DNA of 14,070 bases, taken from assembly GCA_031267005.1 (NCBI GenBank), contig JAIRZX010000325.1, positions 1 through 14,070 on the forward strand, written 5' to 3'. This DNA comes from Deltaproteobacteria bacterium. GTDB lineage: Bacteria; Desulfobacterota; Desulfarculia; Adiutricales; Adiutricaceae. The translations under genes were made by a program, and so were the position numbers. Position 1 is the stretch's first letter, and each line of letters opens with the position of its first letter. Shown one piece after another: positions 7,201 through 12,830 of this stretch. Below the pieces are notes generated by a model. The model saw only the letters and a list, made by a program, of their open reading frames with translations. It ran no database searches and had not been told where the DNA came from.

Positions 7201-8327
7201 CGCGCGGAGGCCGGATCGCCCCCCCTGTCCATGGCCGAGGCCAGCCTAATAGCCGCCCTGCGCGCGTCCGGATGCGCCGCGCCGAGGCCGGCCGACATCC
7301 CTTCCAGCACCCGCGTGAGGATTTCCCGCTCGCGCTCGAAGTTCCCGGCGGCGGCGTGGGCCTCGGCCAGCGCGTCCAGTGCCTCGAGGCTCTCCCTGTG
7401 GCCTGGCCCCAGGGCAACCGCGGCCGCGGCGCAAAGCTCCTCCAGCTGGGAAATCGCCTGCGGCGCCGCTCCCGATTCCCGCGAGGCGTGGCGTTCCAGA
7501 TCCCTTCTGATGGAAAGCGTCTGCGGGTGGGAAGGGCCGAGTGCCCTCGAGGACACCCGCGCCGCCGCCGCGAGCCCCTCCCCCGCCTCCGGGGACGCCG
7601 CCAGCCGCTCCCGCGCCGAGCTTTGATAGGCGAAAAGCGCCTCCGGCGACTCCCTTCCAAGCGCCTCCATGACGGCCCTCAAGGTCTCGTCGTTGGCGGC
7701 GACGTTACGCCAGACGTCGATACCGCAGTCCAAAAGCTGGCGGTATCGGCGGCTCAAGGCCGCGTGCCTTCTGGGGTCGTCGGCCCCGTGGGCCTTCCCC
7801 GCGAGATCCGCAACCCTCCCCCAGGCAACGGCAGCGCCCAGGCAATCCGAATCGTCGGAGAGTTCCTCTGCCTCCGCCCTCGCCGCCTCTGGCTCAGGCT
7901 CCATAGGCCCGAAGGCCCAGGCCGGCCTGAAGAGGGCGAGAGTTCCGGAAGCCGCGCCCGCCGCCGGCAAGCCAGCGCCCCGCCCTGAAGGGGCCCCCGC
8001 AGGCTCCGGCGGAAAGTCCCCGGTCCGAACGCCGCCCTCCGCAACGGCCGTCTCCGCGGCCTGGCCAATCCTTTGGCCTTGGCCAATCCCTTGGCCTAGG
8101 CCTTGTACGCTAACATCCGCCGCCTCCCCGCCCTCCGCCTGGCCGTACGCGGAAGCAACGGCGAAAGCGCCCAAGGCTAAAATGGCGCCCGCGACGCAAA
8201 TGGCTTTCCCGGCGCCCCGGGGCCGATGTGAGCACAGGGCTCCTGGCCCCGCCGTGCCCGGCGCAGCGAAGAGGACGAGGTTGGCCCGGGCGCGGGAAGC
8301 CGGAGGACCGCTGGCGTTCGAGACCAT
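4254..8327 (-). CDS. TPR-CHAT protein: signal-bearing caspase-like (CHAT) peptidase
   Basis: A 1357-residue protein. The start at ATG 8327 is chosen because AGGAG lies six bases upstream; the frame is open further upstream without such support. Order: basic N-region, hydrophobic segment AICVAGAILALGAFAVASA (residues 42-60) with a plausible cleavage site after AYGQA, linker with GQGIGQ repeats (77-90), kinesin-light-chain-like TPRs (about 235-380 and 435-720, with recurring 'ALGPxHPxT'), a Pro/Glu/Ala insert (about 780-836), then the CHAT domain (about 935-1357). The dyad is His1187 in VVHVASHF and Cys1232 in LLTLSACGTAAG, and the end HPYFWAPFVVMGDWR is typical of the family. A Gly/Ala insert (about 1016-1064) interrupts the domain. 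CHAT proteins are caspase-clan peptidases usually controlled by their TPR part; targets vary. Export or membrane anchoring is inferred from the signal. No obvious substrate gene such as a gasdermin lies beside it. Confidence 0.92.
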   Translation of the reverse strand: MVSNASGPPASRARANLVLFAAPGTAGPGALCSHRPRGAGKAICVAGAILALGAFAVASAYGQAEGGEAADVSVQGLGQGIGQGQRIGQAAETAVAEGGVRTGDFPPEPAGAPSGRGAGLPAAGAASGTLALFRPAWAFGPMEPEPEAARAEAEELSDDSDCLGAAVAWGRVADLAGKAHGADDPRRHAALSRRYRQLLDCGIDVWRNVAANDETLRAVMEALGRESPEALFAYQSSARERLAASPEAGEGLAAAARVSSRALGPSHPQTLSIRRDLERHASRESGAAPQAISQLEELCAAAAVALGPGHRESLEALDALAEAHAAAGNFEREREILTRVLEGMSAGLGAAHPDARRAAIRLASAMDRGGDPASARAVRELALGFAGEDVAPLAPGPFADGPDKHGEGGPGTGGVYVGSEEWWPFKDLPEASFGEMSAENDLALSLAREGRHAEARRIAEKLADGLAGELTEWNPYTLLARNNLGFVLSEAGELAEARMLHARVLSVRERALGFDDEDTLASRANLAAAFFGLGDFASARSLHEQVLGARLRVLGPSRLETLSSMNSLAGVMMATGDYGAAAELHRRVLDVQEGALGPDHPHTMTSMANLAGALGKLGDPMAARDAYREALARQEAALGPGHPDAARTRNGLAVELDTLGDAEGAEENYLRALEIWTGAFGPYHPNSSVAASNLGSHLVGRGDLGRAVFFLKLSVEGAQRTRRALASLDPELRRSYLANVEHRYRLLFDALVKAGRLAEALVVLDLLKEEELRSQDRSRATEGRRSGPDGGRDGSPVAAGHGAREGAPPESPEAPEVREASEVREASEVTEDWEDSRLLFDGTADEEARREYLAVEAALGKPWREREALLAGRRLDSLPEGDRGRLAELDARSADAAFAFRAACAGSGALDGSGGPPSESSAASRRLRARREALKAAGKGAALAYAVTAEDRNHLLGVTADGIVAKESAVGREALAELVSGYRAALHDPARDPRPAAGRLYDAVLRPLEGHIGRGDADDGKGAAAGEGERHAAGGGGGVAAGDGGGAAVGDAGGAADGEGTGAFGGPLLLSLDGALRYAPPAAFWDGERFLAERRPVALFTSSTASILERGPARERNKASAAALGVTAAWPGFPALPGVADEIAAVVGRAGEPGVLAGEGLLDGDFDRGSFARSLVSGAPVVHVASHFILDPDSLDGSVLLMGDGGRLSLREIRGAPDLDFRGLDLLTLSACGTAAGSGRGKDGREVESLGEITQRAGASAVLASLLPVDDLSTPGLMREFYRARYVEGLDKANALRRAQLAVMRDPDAAPSPSRGTPLDASGEAAVPGAAPSPGWDGAGYSHPYFWAPFVVMGDWR
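5159..5230 (-). repeat. 24-bp tandem repeat, three copies, in the CHAT gene
   Basis: Units 5159-5182, 5183-5206 and 5207-5230 are imperfect copies that encode the 8-residue Gly/Ala/Asp repeat (GDGGGAAV, GDAGGAAD and similar) of the insert at about residues 1033-1057. The period preserves the frame. Confidence 0.75.
5841..5884 (-). repeat. 18-bp tandem repeat, about 2.4 copies, in the CHAT gene
   Basis: GACTTCGGAAGCTTCGCG on the plus strand is repeated at 5841-5858 and 5859-5876, with a partial copy to 5884. It encodes EVREAS repeats in the linker between the TPR region and the CHAT domain. Confidence 0.8.
8061..8096 (-). repeat. 18-bp tandem repeat, two copies, near the 5' end of the CHAT gene
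   Basis: TTGGCCAATCCCTTGGCC (8079-8096) follows a copy with two differences (8061-8078). It encodes the GQGIGQGQRIGQ linker just after the signal sequence. Each unit is itself rich in GGCC, giving local palindromes. Confidence 0.75.
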
Positions 8328-8575
8328 TGGATGCTCCTGAAGGATGGCATGACCGGGCGCGGTCCCCTGGCGGTGCCGGGCAGCGAGGGCCACCGAATGG
8401 GAACGCGCCGGTCGGAACCCGAAGGGTCCAGGCCGCCTGCCTCGGCGCCGCCGCCGGTTTTGCCGCTTCCTGCCGCGGAGGTTCTGGGCCGGGGCCCGCG
8501 CCGTCCCGACGGCTCGGGCCTGCGCCCGCGAACTCACGCGCGGGCGGGCCCGCCCCGCGCCGCGCCGTGCCGTGC

Positions 8576-9091
8576 CTAGAGCTTATGCACCACGTAGGTG
8601 ACTACCCCCCAGACCGAGGCGTTCTCGCAGTCGGTGATGTCAAACTCCGGGTAGTCGGGGTTGTCGGGGGCGAGAAGGACCCGCCCCGCCTTAACCTTCA
8701 GGCGCTTAACGATGAGTTCGCCCTCCCAGGCGGCCACCACGATCCTGCCGGACGAAGGGCTTCTGGAGCGGTCCACCACCAGGAGATCCCCGTCGTGGAT
8801 GCCGGCCCCCCGCATGGAGTCGCCCTTGACCCTCAAAAAGAAGGTGGCGGGGGGGTTCTTCACCACCAGCTTGTGCAGGTCCAGCTGCTCCTGGACGTAG
8901 TCCTCCGCCGGGGACGGGAAGCCGGCGGATACCGGAACGAAGAAGAGCGGCTGCCCCTCGCGTCCGGGATCCGGCTCCTCCGGGACGAACACGGTGAACC
9001 TGAGCCTCGCTGGATCTAGCCCCTCCAGGGGGCCTGAACCGGCCGCCGCGCCGGCTCCCTTGTCGGCCCCCGCGCCTTTAGTTGCGTCCAT
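8576..9091 (-). CDS. umuD: UmuD, SOS-mutagenesis self-cleaving protein (peptidase S24 family)
   Basis: 171 residues from ATG 9091; an in-frame GTG immediately before it (9094) would add one residue, and GGGGGA lies 8-11 bases upstream of these codons. UmuD is cleaved when bound to RecA filaments and then forms the accessory subunit of DNA polymerase V with UmuC. The core is unmistakable: VPVSAGFPSPAEDYV with the Ala56-Gly57 cleavage site, the nucleophile Ser92 in VKGDSM, the general-base Lys129 in ELIVKRL, and the ending VWGVVTYVVHKL. Compared with the 139-residue E. coli protein it has about 30 extra N-terminal residues, rich in Gly and Ala; they are too short and too flexible-looking for a helix-turn-helix, which argues against LexA or a phage repressor. 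No umuC follows; the next gene is the CHAT protein, 248 bp downstream on the same strand. I see no recognisable LexA box upstream. Confidence 0.93.
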   Translation of the reverse strand: MDATKGAGADKGAGAAAGSGPLEGLDPARLRFTVFVPEEPDPGREGQPLFFVPVSAGFPSPAEDYVQEQLDLHKLVVKNPPATFFLRVKGDSMRGAGIHDGDLLVVDRSRSPSSGRIVVAAWEGELIVKRLKVKAGRVLLAPDNPDYPEFDITDCENASVWGVVTYVVHKL

Positions 9092-9148
9092 CACGATTTA
9101 ATCCCCCATCTGCCCGCGGGCGAACGAAGCCCGCGCCTGCCGCCAGGA

Positions 9149-9172
9149 CCCGCGCCGCGAAGGCGGCGCGGG
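9149..9172. repeat. Perfect 10-bp GC hairpin between panD and umuD
   Basis: CCCGCGCCGC (9149-9158) pairs completely with 9163-9172 around a GAAG loop. It lies downstream of panD and just before umuD on the same strand, where a terminator would separate the two units, but no T-tract follows on the minus strand, so a standard intrinsic terminator cannot be claimed. Confidence 0.55.
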
Positions 9173-9389
9173 CGTGAAAACCCTGCCCGGGCTCCCGGGA
9201 GGAGGCGCCGCCTCGTCCCGGCAAATCCTCTCCGTCCCGGAACGCCAGGAACTTTCCGGACGCCGCCGGGGCCCCGCTACGGCTAAAACTGCGAATGCCT
9301 CGAAAGGCCAAGGCGCGGGAAAGAAAAACCCCCGGCTACCCGGAAGCCAGCTGGATCGGGCGGCCCCGATGCCGTTTGGCCCCCGCGTC

Positions 9390-9461
9390 TCAAGCCTCCC
9401 GGCGGCCCGCGCCTCAAGCCTCCCGGCGGCCCGCCCTTCAAGCCTCCCGGCGGCCAGTCCC
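9390..9461. repeat. 24-bp tandem repeat, three copies, directly after the panD stop
   Basis: Units 9390-9413, 9414-9437 and 9438-9461 share TCAAGCCTCCCGGCGGCC and then differ slightly. The array ends two bases before the panD stop codon (9463-9465). It is outside any credible gene. Confidence 0.75.
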
Positions 9462-9462
9462 T

Positions 9463-9891
9463 TCAGCCCCGCCCCCCGCCTCCGTCCGAAGGCAAGAGCT
9501 TCCCGCCTTCGAAGCGGTCCCCGTGGCTCTCGGATGAGTCCACCCTGACCGGGACGTTAGCGGCGTCCACGAAGACCACCTTAGGCTTCCAGCCCCGCGC
9601 CTCGTCGGGGGAAAGCGAGCAGAAGGCCATGACTATGAGCCTGTCGCCCGGAGCGACGAGCCTCGCGGCCGCGCCGTTCACGCACACCGTCCCGGAACCG
9701 CGGGGGCCCGCTATGCAGTAGGACTCGAAGCGGGCGCCGGAGGTCACGTCCACGGCCAGGATCTTCTCGTACTCGTTTAGGCCAGCTGCGTCCAGGAGAT
9801 CCGCGTCCAGGGTGACGCTCCCAACGTAGTCGAGCTCCGTCGCCGTGACGGCGGCCCGGTGGATCTTCGCCTTGAGCATGTGGATAAGCAT
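9463..9891 (-). CDS. panD: Aspartate 1-decarboxylase
   Basis: Makes beta-alanine from L-aspartate for pantothenate synthesis, in the cytoplasm. The proenzyme cleaves itself between Gly24 and Ser25 (YVGSVTLD), turning Ser25 into the pyruvoyl cofactor; Lys9 (MLKAKIHRA), Arg54 and Tyr58 of GARFESY are also in their family positions. At 142 residues it is about 16 longer than the E. coli protein, with a Gly-rich tail (ending PSDGGGGRG). The ATG shares its A with the TGA of panC (TGATG, one-base overlap) and has GGAGG six bases upstream inside panC, so the two are translationally coupled and belong to one transcript. Confidence 0.96.
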   Translation of the reverse strand: MLIHMLKAKIHRAAVTATELDYVGSVTLDADLLDAAGLNEYEKILAVDVTSGARFESYCIAGPRGSGTVCVNGAAARLVAPGDRLIVMAFCSLSPDEARGWKPKVVFVDAANVPVRVDSSESHGDRFEGGKLLPSDGGGGRG

Positions 9892-10775
9892 CAGGCGCCT
9901 CCGCGGCGCTTCCGGGCGGGGCCGGATGGGGACGGGTCGAAGATGACGTTGTCAATGAGACGGGCCCTGCCCAGGCGGACGGCGGCCGCTACCAGGGTCT
10001 CCCGGTCGATCACGGAGAGGGGGACCAGATCCGAGGTCGAGACGGCCTCGGCGTAGTCCAGCTCGAAGAGCGGCTCGGAGGCGAGGGTTTCCTTCACGAT
10101 CCCGCAGGCCCTGGCCGCGTCCCTGCCGCCGCCCTTGAGGTACCCCTCGGCCCCGGCGAGCGCCTTGCGCAGGAGGGGGGCCGCCGCCCTCTCCGCAGGG
10201 GTCAGGTACGAGTTCCGGGAGCTCATGGCGAGCCCGTCCTCCTCGCGGACAGTCTCGCAGGGGACCAGGGACGCGTCCAGGTCCAGGTCCCTCGCCATGC
10301 GCCTGAGGACGAAGAACTGCTGGGCGTCCTTCAACCCGAAGTAGGCCCGGTCGGGCGAGGCGGCGTTCAAGAGCTTCAAGACCACCGTGCACACGCCCCT
10401 GAAGTGCCCTGGCCGGGAGGACCCGCAGAGGCGCCGCCCCAGTTCCGGAGCCTCCACGAAGGTGGCGAAGCCGGGCGGGTACATTTCCGAGGGCGCGGGC
10501 ATGAAAAGGACGTTGGCACCGAGGGACTTCAGGTAGGCCGCGTCCCGGCCCGGATCCCTCGGGTACGCGTCCAGGTCCTCCCCCGGCCCGAACTGCGCCG
10601 GGTTCACGAATACCGAAACCGCCGTGCGGGCGTTTTCGGCCACGCTCCTCTCCACCAGGCTCCCGTGCCCCCGGTGCAGGAAGCCCATGGTTGGGACCAG
10701 CCCCACCGAGAGGCCCTGCTTGCGCCAGGCGCGGGAGCGGGCCTTCATCTCGCGCACCGAAGTCACCGTCTCCAC
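9891..10775 (-). CDS. panC: Pantoate--beta-alanine ligase (pantothenate synthetase)
   Basis: Joins pantoate and beta-alanine with ATP through a pantoyl-adenylate to give pantothenate. 294 residues, normal length. It shows VPTMGFLHRGHGSL (residues 27-40) with the HIGH-type His34 and His37, FVNPAQF (56-62), the YFGLKDAQQ block with Lys149, and MSSRNSYL (184-191), the KMSKS-equivalent loop. The start is GTG 10775 with GGGAGG four bases upstream; the N-terminus ETVTSVREMKA fits the family. The stop overlaps panD. The gene upstream in the pathway, panB, lies 673 bp away on the same strand, so panCD may have its own promoter in that spacer. Confidence 0.96.
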   Translation of the reverse strand: METVTSVREMKARSRAWRKQGLSVGLVPTMGFLHRGHGSLVERSVAENARTAVSVFVNPAQFGPGEDLDAYPRDPGRDAAYLKSLGANVLFMPAPSEMYPPGFATFVEAPELGRRLCGSSRPGHFRGVCTVVLKLLNAASPDRAYFGLKDAQQFFVLRRMARDLDLDASLVPCETVREEDGLAMSSRNSYLTPAERAAAPLLRKALAGAEGYLKGGGRDAARACGIVKETLASEPLFELDYAEAVSTSDLVPLSVIDRETLVAAAVRLGRARLIDNVIFDPSPSGPARKRRGGA

Positions 10776-11448
10776 GGGGCCTCCCGGGGCGCCGGGCGCG
10801 CGGGGGAGGGGCCGTCCCCGTTTCGGCCGTCAAGGAAACTGTCTGCAAGGGATGGGGATCGCATGGTCCGGAAAGGCTCTCTTTCAGGGGAAGCCGCCGC
10901 TGGCGGCGGGACTGCGGCGGCGGGTGGGCGGAAGGGCCGAGGGCGAAAAGGAAAGCGGGCAGGGCCCGGGACGGGAAGCGGGACGGGCCGCGCTGGCCTG
11001 AAGGCCGCCGGGCCGGGGACAGGATAGCGGAAAGGCCCGGCGGCGGAAGCCCGCCGGAGCGGGGACAGGATAGCGGAAAGGACCGGAATCCGGAAGCCCG
11101 CCGGAGCGGGCGCGGGCAGGCCGACAGGCCAGGGAACAGGCAGGAAACAGGGCGGGGTACGGTAAAACTAGGCGGCGGGGGGCGGCGCCGAGGTACGGCC
11201 CTGGCCGTTTCGGAGGCCCGGAACCCGACGGAACCGCCTGGCCAGCCGGACCCGCGCCGCCGGGAAGGGTCCTAAGGCGGACGCCGATGGATCCGGGGGG
11301 GGACGGCGCGGGACGGCAGGTGGTTAAGGGAGGGAAAGCGGCCCCGCGCCCCTGCGGCCCCCGAAGGGCCGCGGCGCCAGGGCGGCGACCCGGGCGGCGC
11401 GGGCGCTTGCCGCCTTCCCGTCCCCAAGTAGAGCTTGTCCAGTTGCCC
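10776..11448. other. Long gene-free spacer between panB and panC
   Basis: 673 bp without a credible gene. Several long open frames on both strands are Gly/Arg/Pro/Ala-rich shadows caused by the high GC. It contains a 46/47-bp direct repeat (11015-11107), a 7-bp perfect hairpin at 11354-11372 (GCGGCCC/GGGCCGC, loop CCGAA) downstream of panB, an eight-base G run at 11293-11300, and one copy of the panB terminal repeat (11422-11445). The length is unusual for two consecutive pathway genes on one strand. Confidence 0.6.
11015..11107. repeat. 46/47-bp direct repeat, two tandem copies
   Basis: 11015-11060 and 11061-11107 both begin GGGGACAGGATAGCGGAAAG and end CGGAAGCCCGCCGGAGC, differing only in the middle. 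The first copy contains a 7-bp stem (CCGGCGG...CCGCCGG) that could fold in RNA. Confidence 0.8.
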
Positions 11449-11469
11449 CTAGTAGAGCTTGTCCAGTTT
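11422..11469 (-). repeat. panB: 24-bp tandem duplication across the panB stop codon
   Basis: 11446-11469 encodes the last six residues of PanB (KLDKLY) plus the TAG stop; 11422-11445 repeats it with 22 of 24 bases identical, but the TAG position reads TTG. Because 24 is a multiple of three the second copy stays in the panB frame, which remains open to a TAG at about 11273-11275. Confidence 0.85.
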
Positions 11470-12276
11470 CTGGGGGGCGGAGAAGCAGTGCTCGGGTCCT
11501 GGGAATGAGCCCGCCTTCACCTCGGAAACGAACTGGCCGAAGGCCTTCCTTATTAGCTCCCCCGCGTCCGCGTACTTCTTCACGAACTTGGGCTGGAAGC
11601 CCTCGAAGAGGCCCAGCAGGTCGTGGTAGACCAGGATCTGGCCGTCGCAGTCCGGGCCCGCGCCTATGCCGATGGTAGGTATGGAGAGCGCCTTGGTCAA
11701 AGCGTCCCCCGTCTCCGGGGGGACGCACTCGACCACCACCGCGAAGGCCCCGGCCTCCTGGACGGCGAGCGCGTCCCTCATAAGCCTTTCGGCGTCCTCG
11801 CCCTTGCCCTGCACCTTGAAGCCGCCCATGGCGTTTATGGACTGGGGCGTGAGGCCTATGTGGCCCATGACGGGGATCGAGGCGTCCACGATGGCGCGGA
11901 TTTGCGGGGCCACGGCCAAGCCGCCCTCGAGCTTCACGGCCTGGGCGCGGCCCTCCTTGAGGAGCCTCCCCGCGTTCAGGACCGCGTCGGGGACGGACAC
12001 CTGGTACGAGAGAAAGGGCATGTCGCCCACGACGAGGGCGTTCTCGGTCCCGGCGGCCACGGCCCGGGTGTGGTGGATCATCTGCTCCATGGTGACGGAG
12101 ATGGTGTCCGGCTGGCCAAGTATCACGTTCCCGAGGGAGTCGCCCACCAGTATCGCGTCCACCCCGCTCTTGTCCACCATCCGCGCGAAGGAGTAGTCGT
12201 AGGCCGTGAGCATTGTGAGCTTGTCGCCCTTCTTCTTGGCATGCGCGAAGGTGGATACGGTCTTCTTGGCGGCCAT
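11449..12276 (-). CDS. panB: 3-methyl-2-oxobutanoate hydroxymethyltransferase (ketopantoate hydroxymethyltransferase)
   Basis: Transfers a hydroxymethyl group from 5,10-methylene-tetrahydrofolate to 2-oxoisovalerate, giving ketopantoate, the first committed step to pantothenate. 275 residues, normal length. Metal and substrate ligands are in place: Asp46 in LVGDSLG, Asp85 in VVGDMPF, Lys115 and Glu117 in AVKLEGG, and Glu183 in VVECVP; MGHIGLTPQS (137-146) and GIGAGPDCDGQILVYHDLLG are also diagnostic. ATG 12276 is preceded by AAAGGAGG at a good spacing, so the upstream ATG at 12309 is unlikely. The C-terminus is covered by a 24-bp tandem duplication. It lies 550 bp from the DUF2520 gene and 673 bp from panC, all on one strand. 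Confidence 0.97.
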   Translation of the reverse strand: MAAKKTVSTFAHAKKKGDKLTMLTAYDYSFARMVDKSGVDAILVGDSLGNVILGQPDTISVTMEQMIHHTRAVAAGTENALVVGDMPFLSYQVSVPDAVLNAGRLLKEGRAQAVKLEGGLAVAPQIRAIVDASIPVMGHIGLTPQSINAMGGFKVQGKGEDAERLMRDALAVQEAGAFAVVVECVPPETGDALTKALSIPTIGIGAGPDCDGQILVYHDLLGLFEGFQPKFVKKYADAGELIRKAFGQFVSEVKAGSFPGPEHCFSAPQKLDKLY

Positions 12277-12826
12277 CCCGCCCTCCTTTCCGGAGCGGCC
12301 CCGAGGCAAAAGGCGCGGGGCCGCGGCTGGCTCGGCCGCATGCGGGAACCGCGCGGGCCGCAGTCTTAACCAACGCTTGAAAACCTGGCCCCGGTGGGGG
12401 CCCGGCCGCCTCCCCGCCCTAAGGCGCCGTGAAGGATCAGGCGCCGGAAGCCCAGGCTGGACCCGGGCAGCGGGGCAAGAGAGAAAGGCCGCCCGCAGGG
12501 GGCCGCAACGGAATAGGCAAAGGCCCCATAGCCGCGAGAGCAGGACTTAAGAACTTAGGGCTGGGGATTAAGGGCTAATGACTAAAGGGCTCAACGCTTA
12601 AATCTGAGGATTAAGGGCTTAAGGCTTAGCGCTAAGGGCTAAGGTCTTAGAGCTAATGGCTAATGGCTAATGGCTAATGGCTAATGGCTAATGGCTAATG
12701 GCTAATGGCTAAGGGCTTAGCGCTAAGGGTTAAGGGTTAAGGGTTAAGGGTTAAGGGTTAAGGGTTAAGGGTTAAGGGTTAAGGGCTTAGCGCTAAGGGC
12801 TAAAGGCTAAGGGCTAAGAATAAGGG
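12277..12826. other. Gene-free spacer between the DUF2520 gene and panB
   Basis: 550 bp. 12277-12540 is GC-rich and holds the panB ribosome binding site but no promoter that I can read. 12541-12607 is a degenerate zone rich in CTTAA and GGGCTAA motifs (for example GGATTAA, GGGCTAA and TGACTAA in a row at 12565-12585). It leads into the regular heptamer array that fills the rest. No gene is visible. Confidence 0.7.
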
Positions 12827-12830
12827 TTAA
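12608..12830. repeat. Heptanucleotide tandem array, about 31 units, consensus GGGYTAA
   Basis: From 12608 to 12817 thirty consecutive 7-base units lie in perfect register; a 6-base slip (GAATAA) and one more GGGTTAA (12824-12830) follow. Two stretches are homogeneous: eight GCTAATG units (12652-12707) and eight GGGTTAA units (12727-12782). The pair GGGCTTA-GCGCTAA occurs at 12713 and 12783, ten units apart, and a variant (AGGCTTA-GCGCTAA) occurs at 12622; each junction creates the 12-bp palindrome CTTAGCGCTAAG (12625-12636, 12716-12727, 12786-12797). The last unit supplies the stop codon of the DUF2520 gene. Confidence 0.95.

Larger units (their letters stand above)
9092..9462. other. Gene-free spacer between panD and umuD
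   Basis: 371 bp of GC-rich DNA without a credible gene: the open frames on both strands are compositional (Arg/Pro/Ala-rich) and lack ribosome binding sites. It contains a strong hairpin at 9149-9172 and a 24-bp tandem repeat at 9390-9461 immediately after the panD stop. The umuD promoter should lie in its left part but no clear -10/-35 pair can be read. Confidence 0.6.

Noticed and set aside
5925..7988. A 687-codon open frame on the plus strand, and other long plus-strand frames between 4507 and 8340
   Set aside because: They are antisense to the CHAT gene, which has recognisable TPR and CHAT motifs over its whole length. At this GC content stop codons are rare in the opposite strand; the antisense proteins are Arg/Pro/Gly-rich without any domain.
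9092..9180. LexA-binding site upstream of umuD
   Set aside because: I looked for CTGT-N8-ACAG, CGAAC-type and GTTC-type boxes; only partial matches such as GCGAACGAAG are present, not a convincing operator.
9174..9548. Plus-strand ORF with SSLPAAR repeats between umuD and panD
   Set aside because: It overlaps the end of panD on the other strand, and its repeat is the translation of the 24-bp tandem array; no start signal supports it.
11324..12373. A 349-codon minus-strand frame overlapping panB
   Set aside because: It is the out-of-frame shadow of panB, which carries all catalytic motifs in its own frame and a good ribosome binding site.
12608..12830. CRISPR array
   Set aside because: Units are 7 bp with no spacers and no cas genes nearby; it is a simple tandem array.
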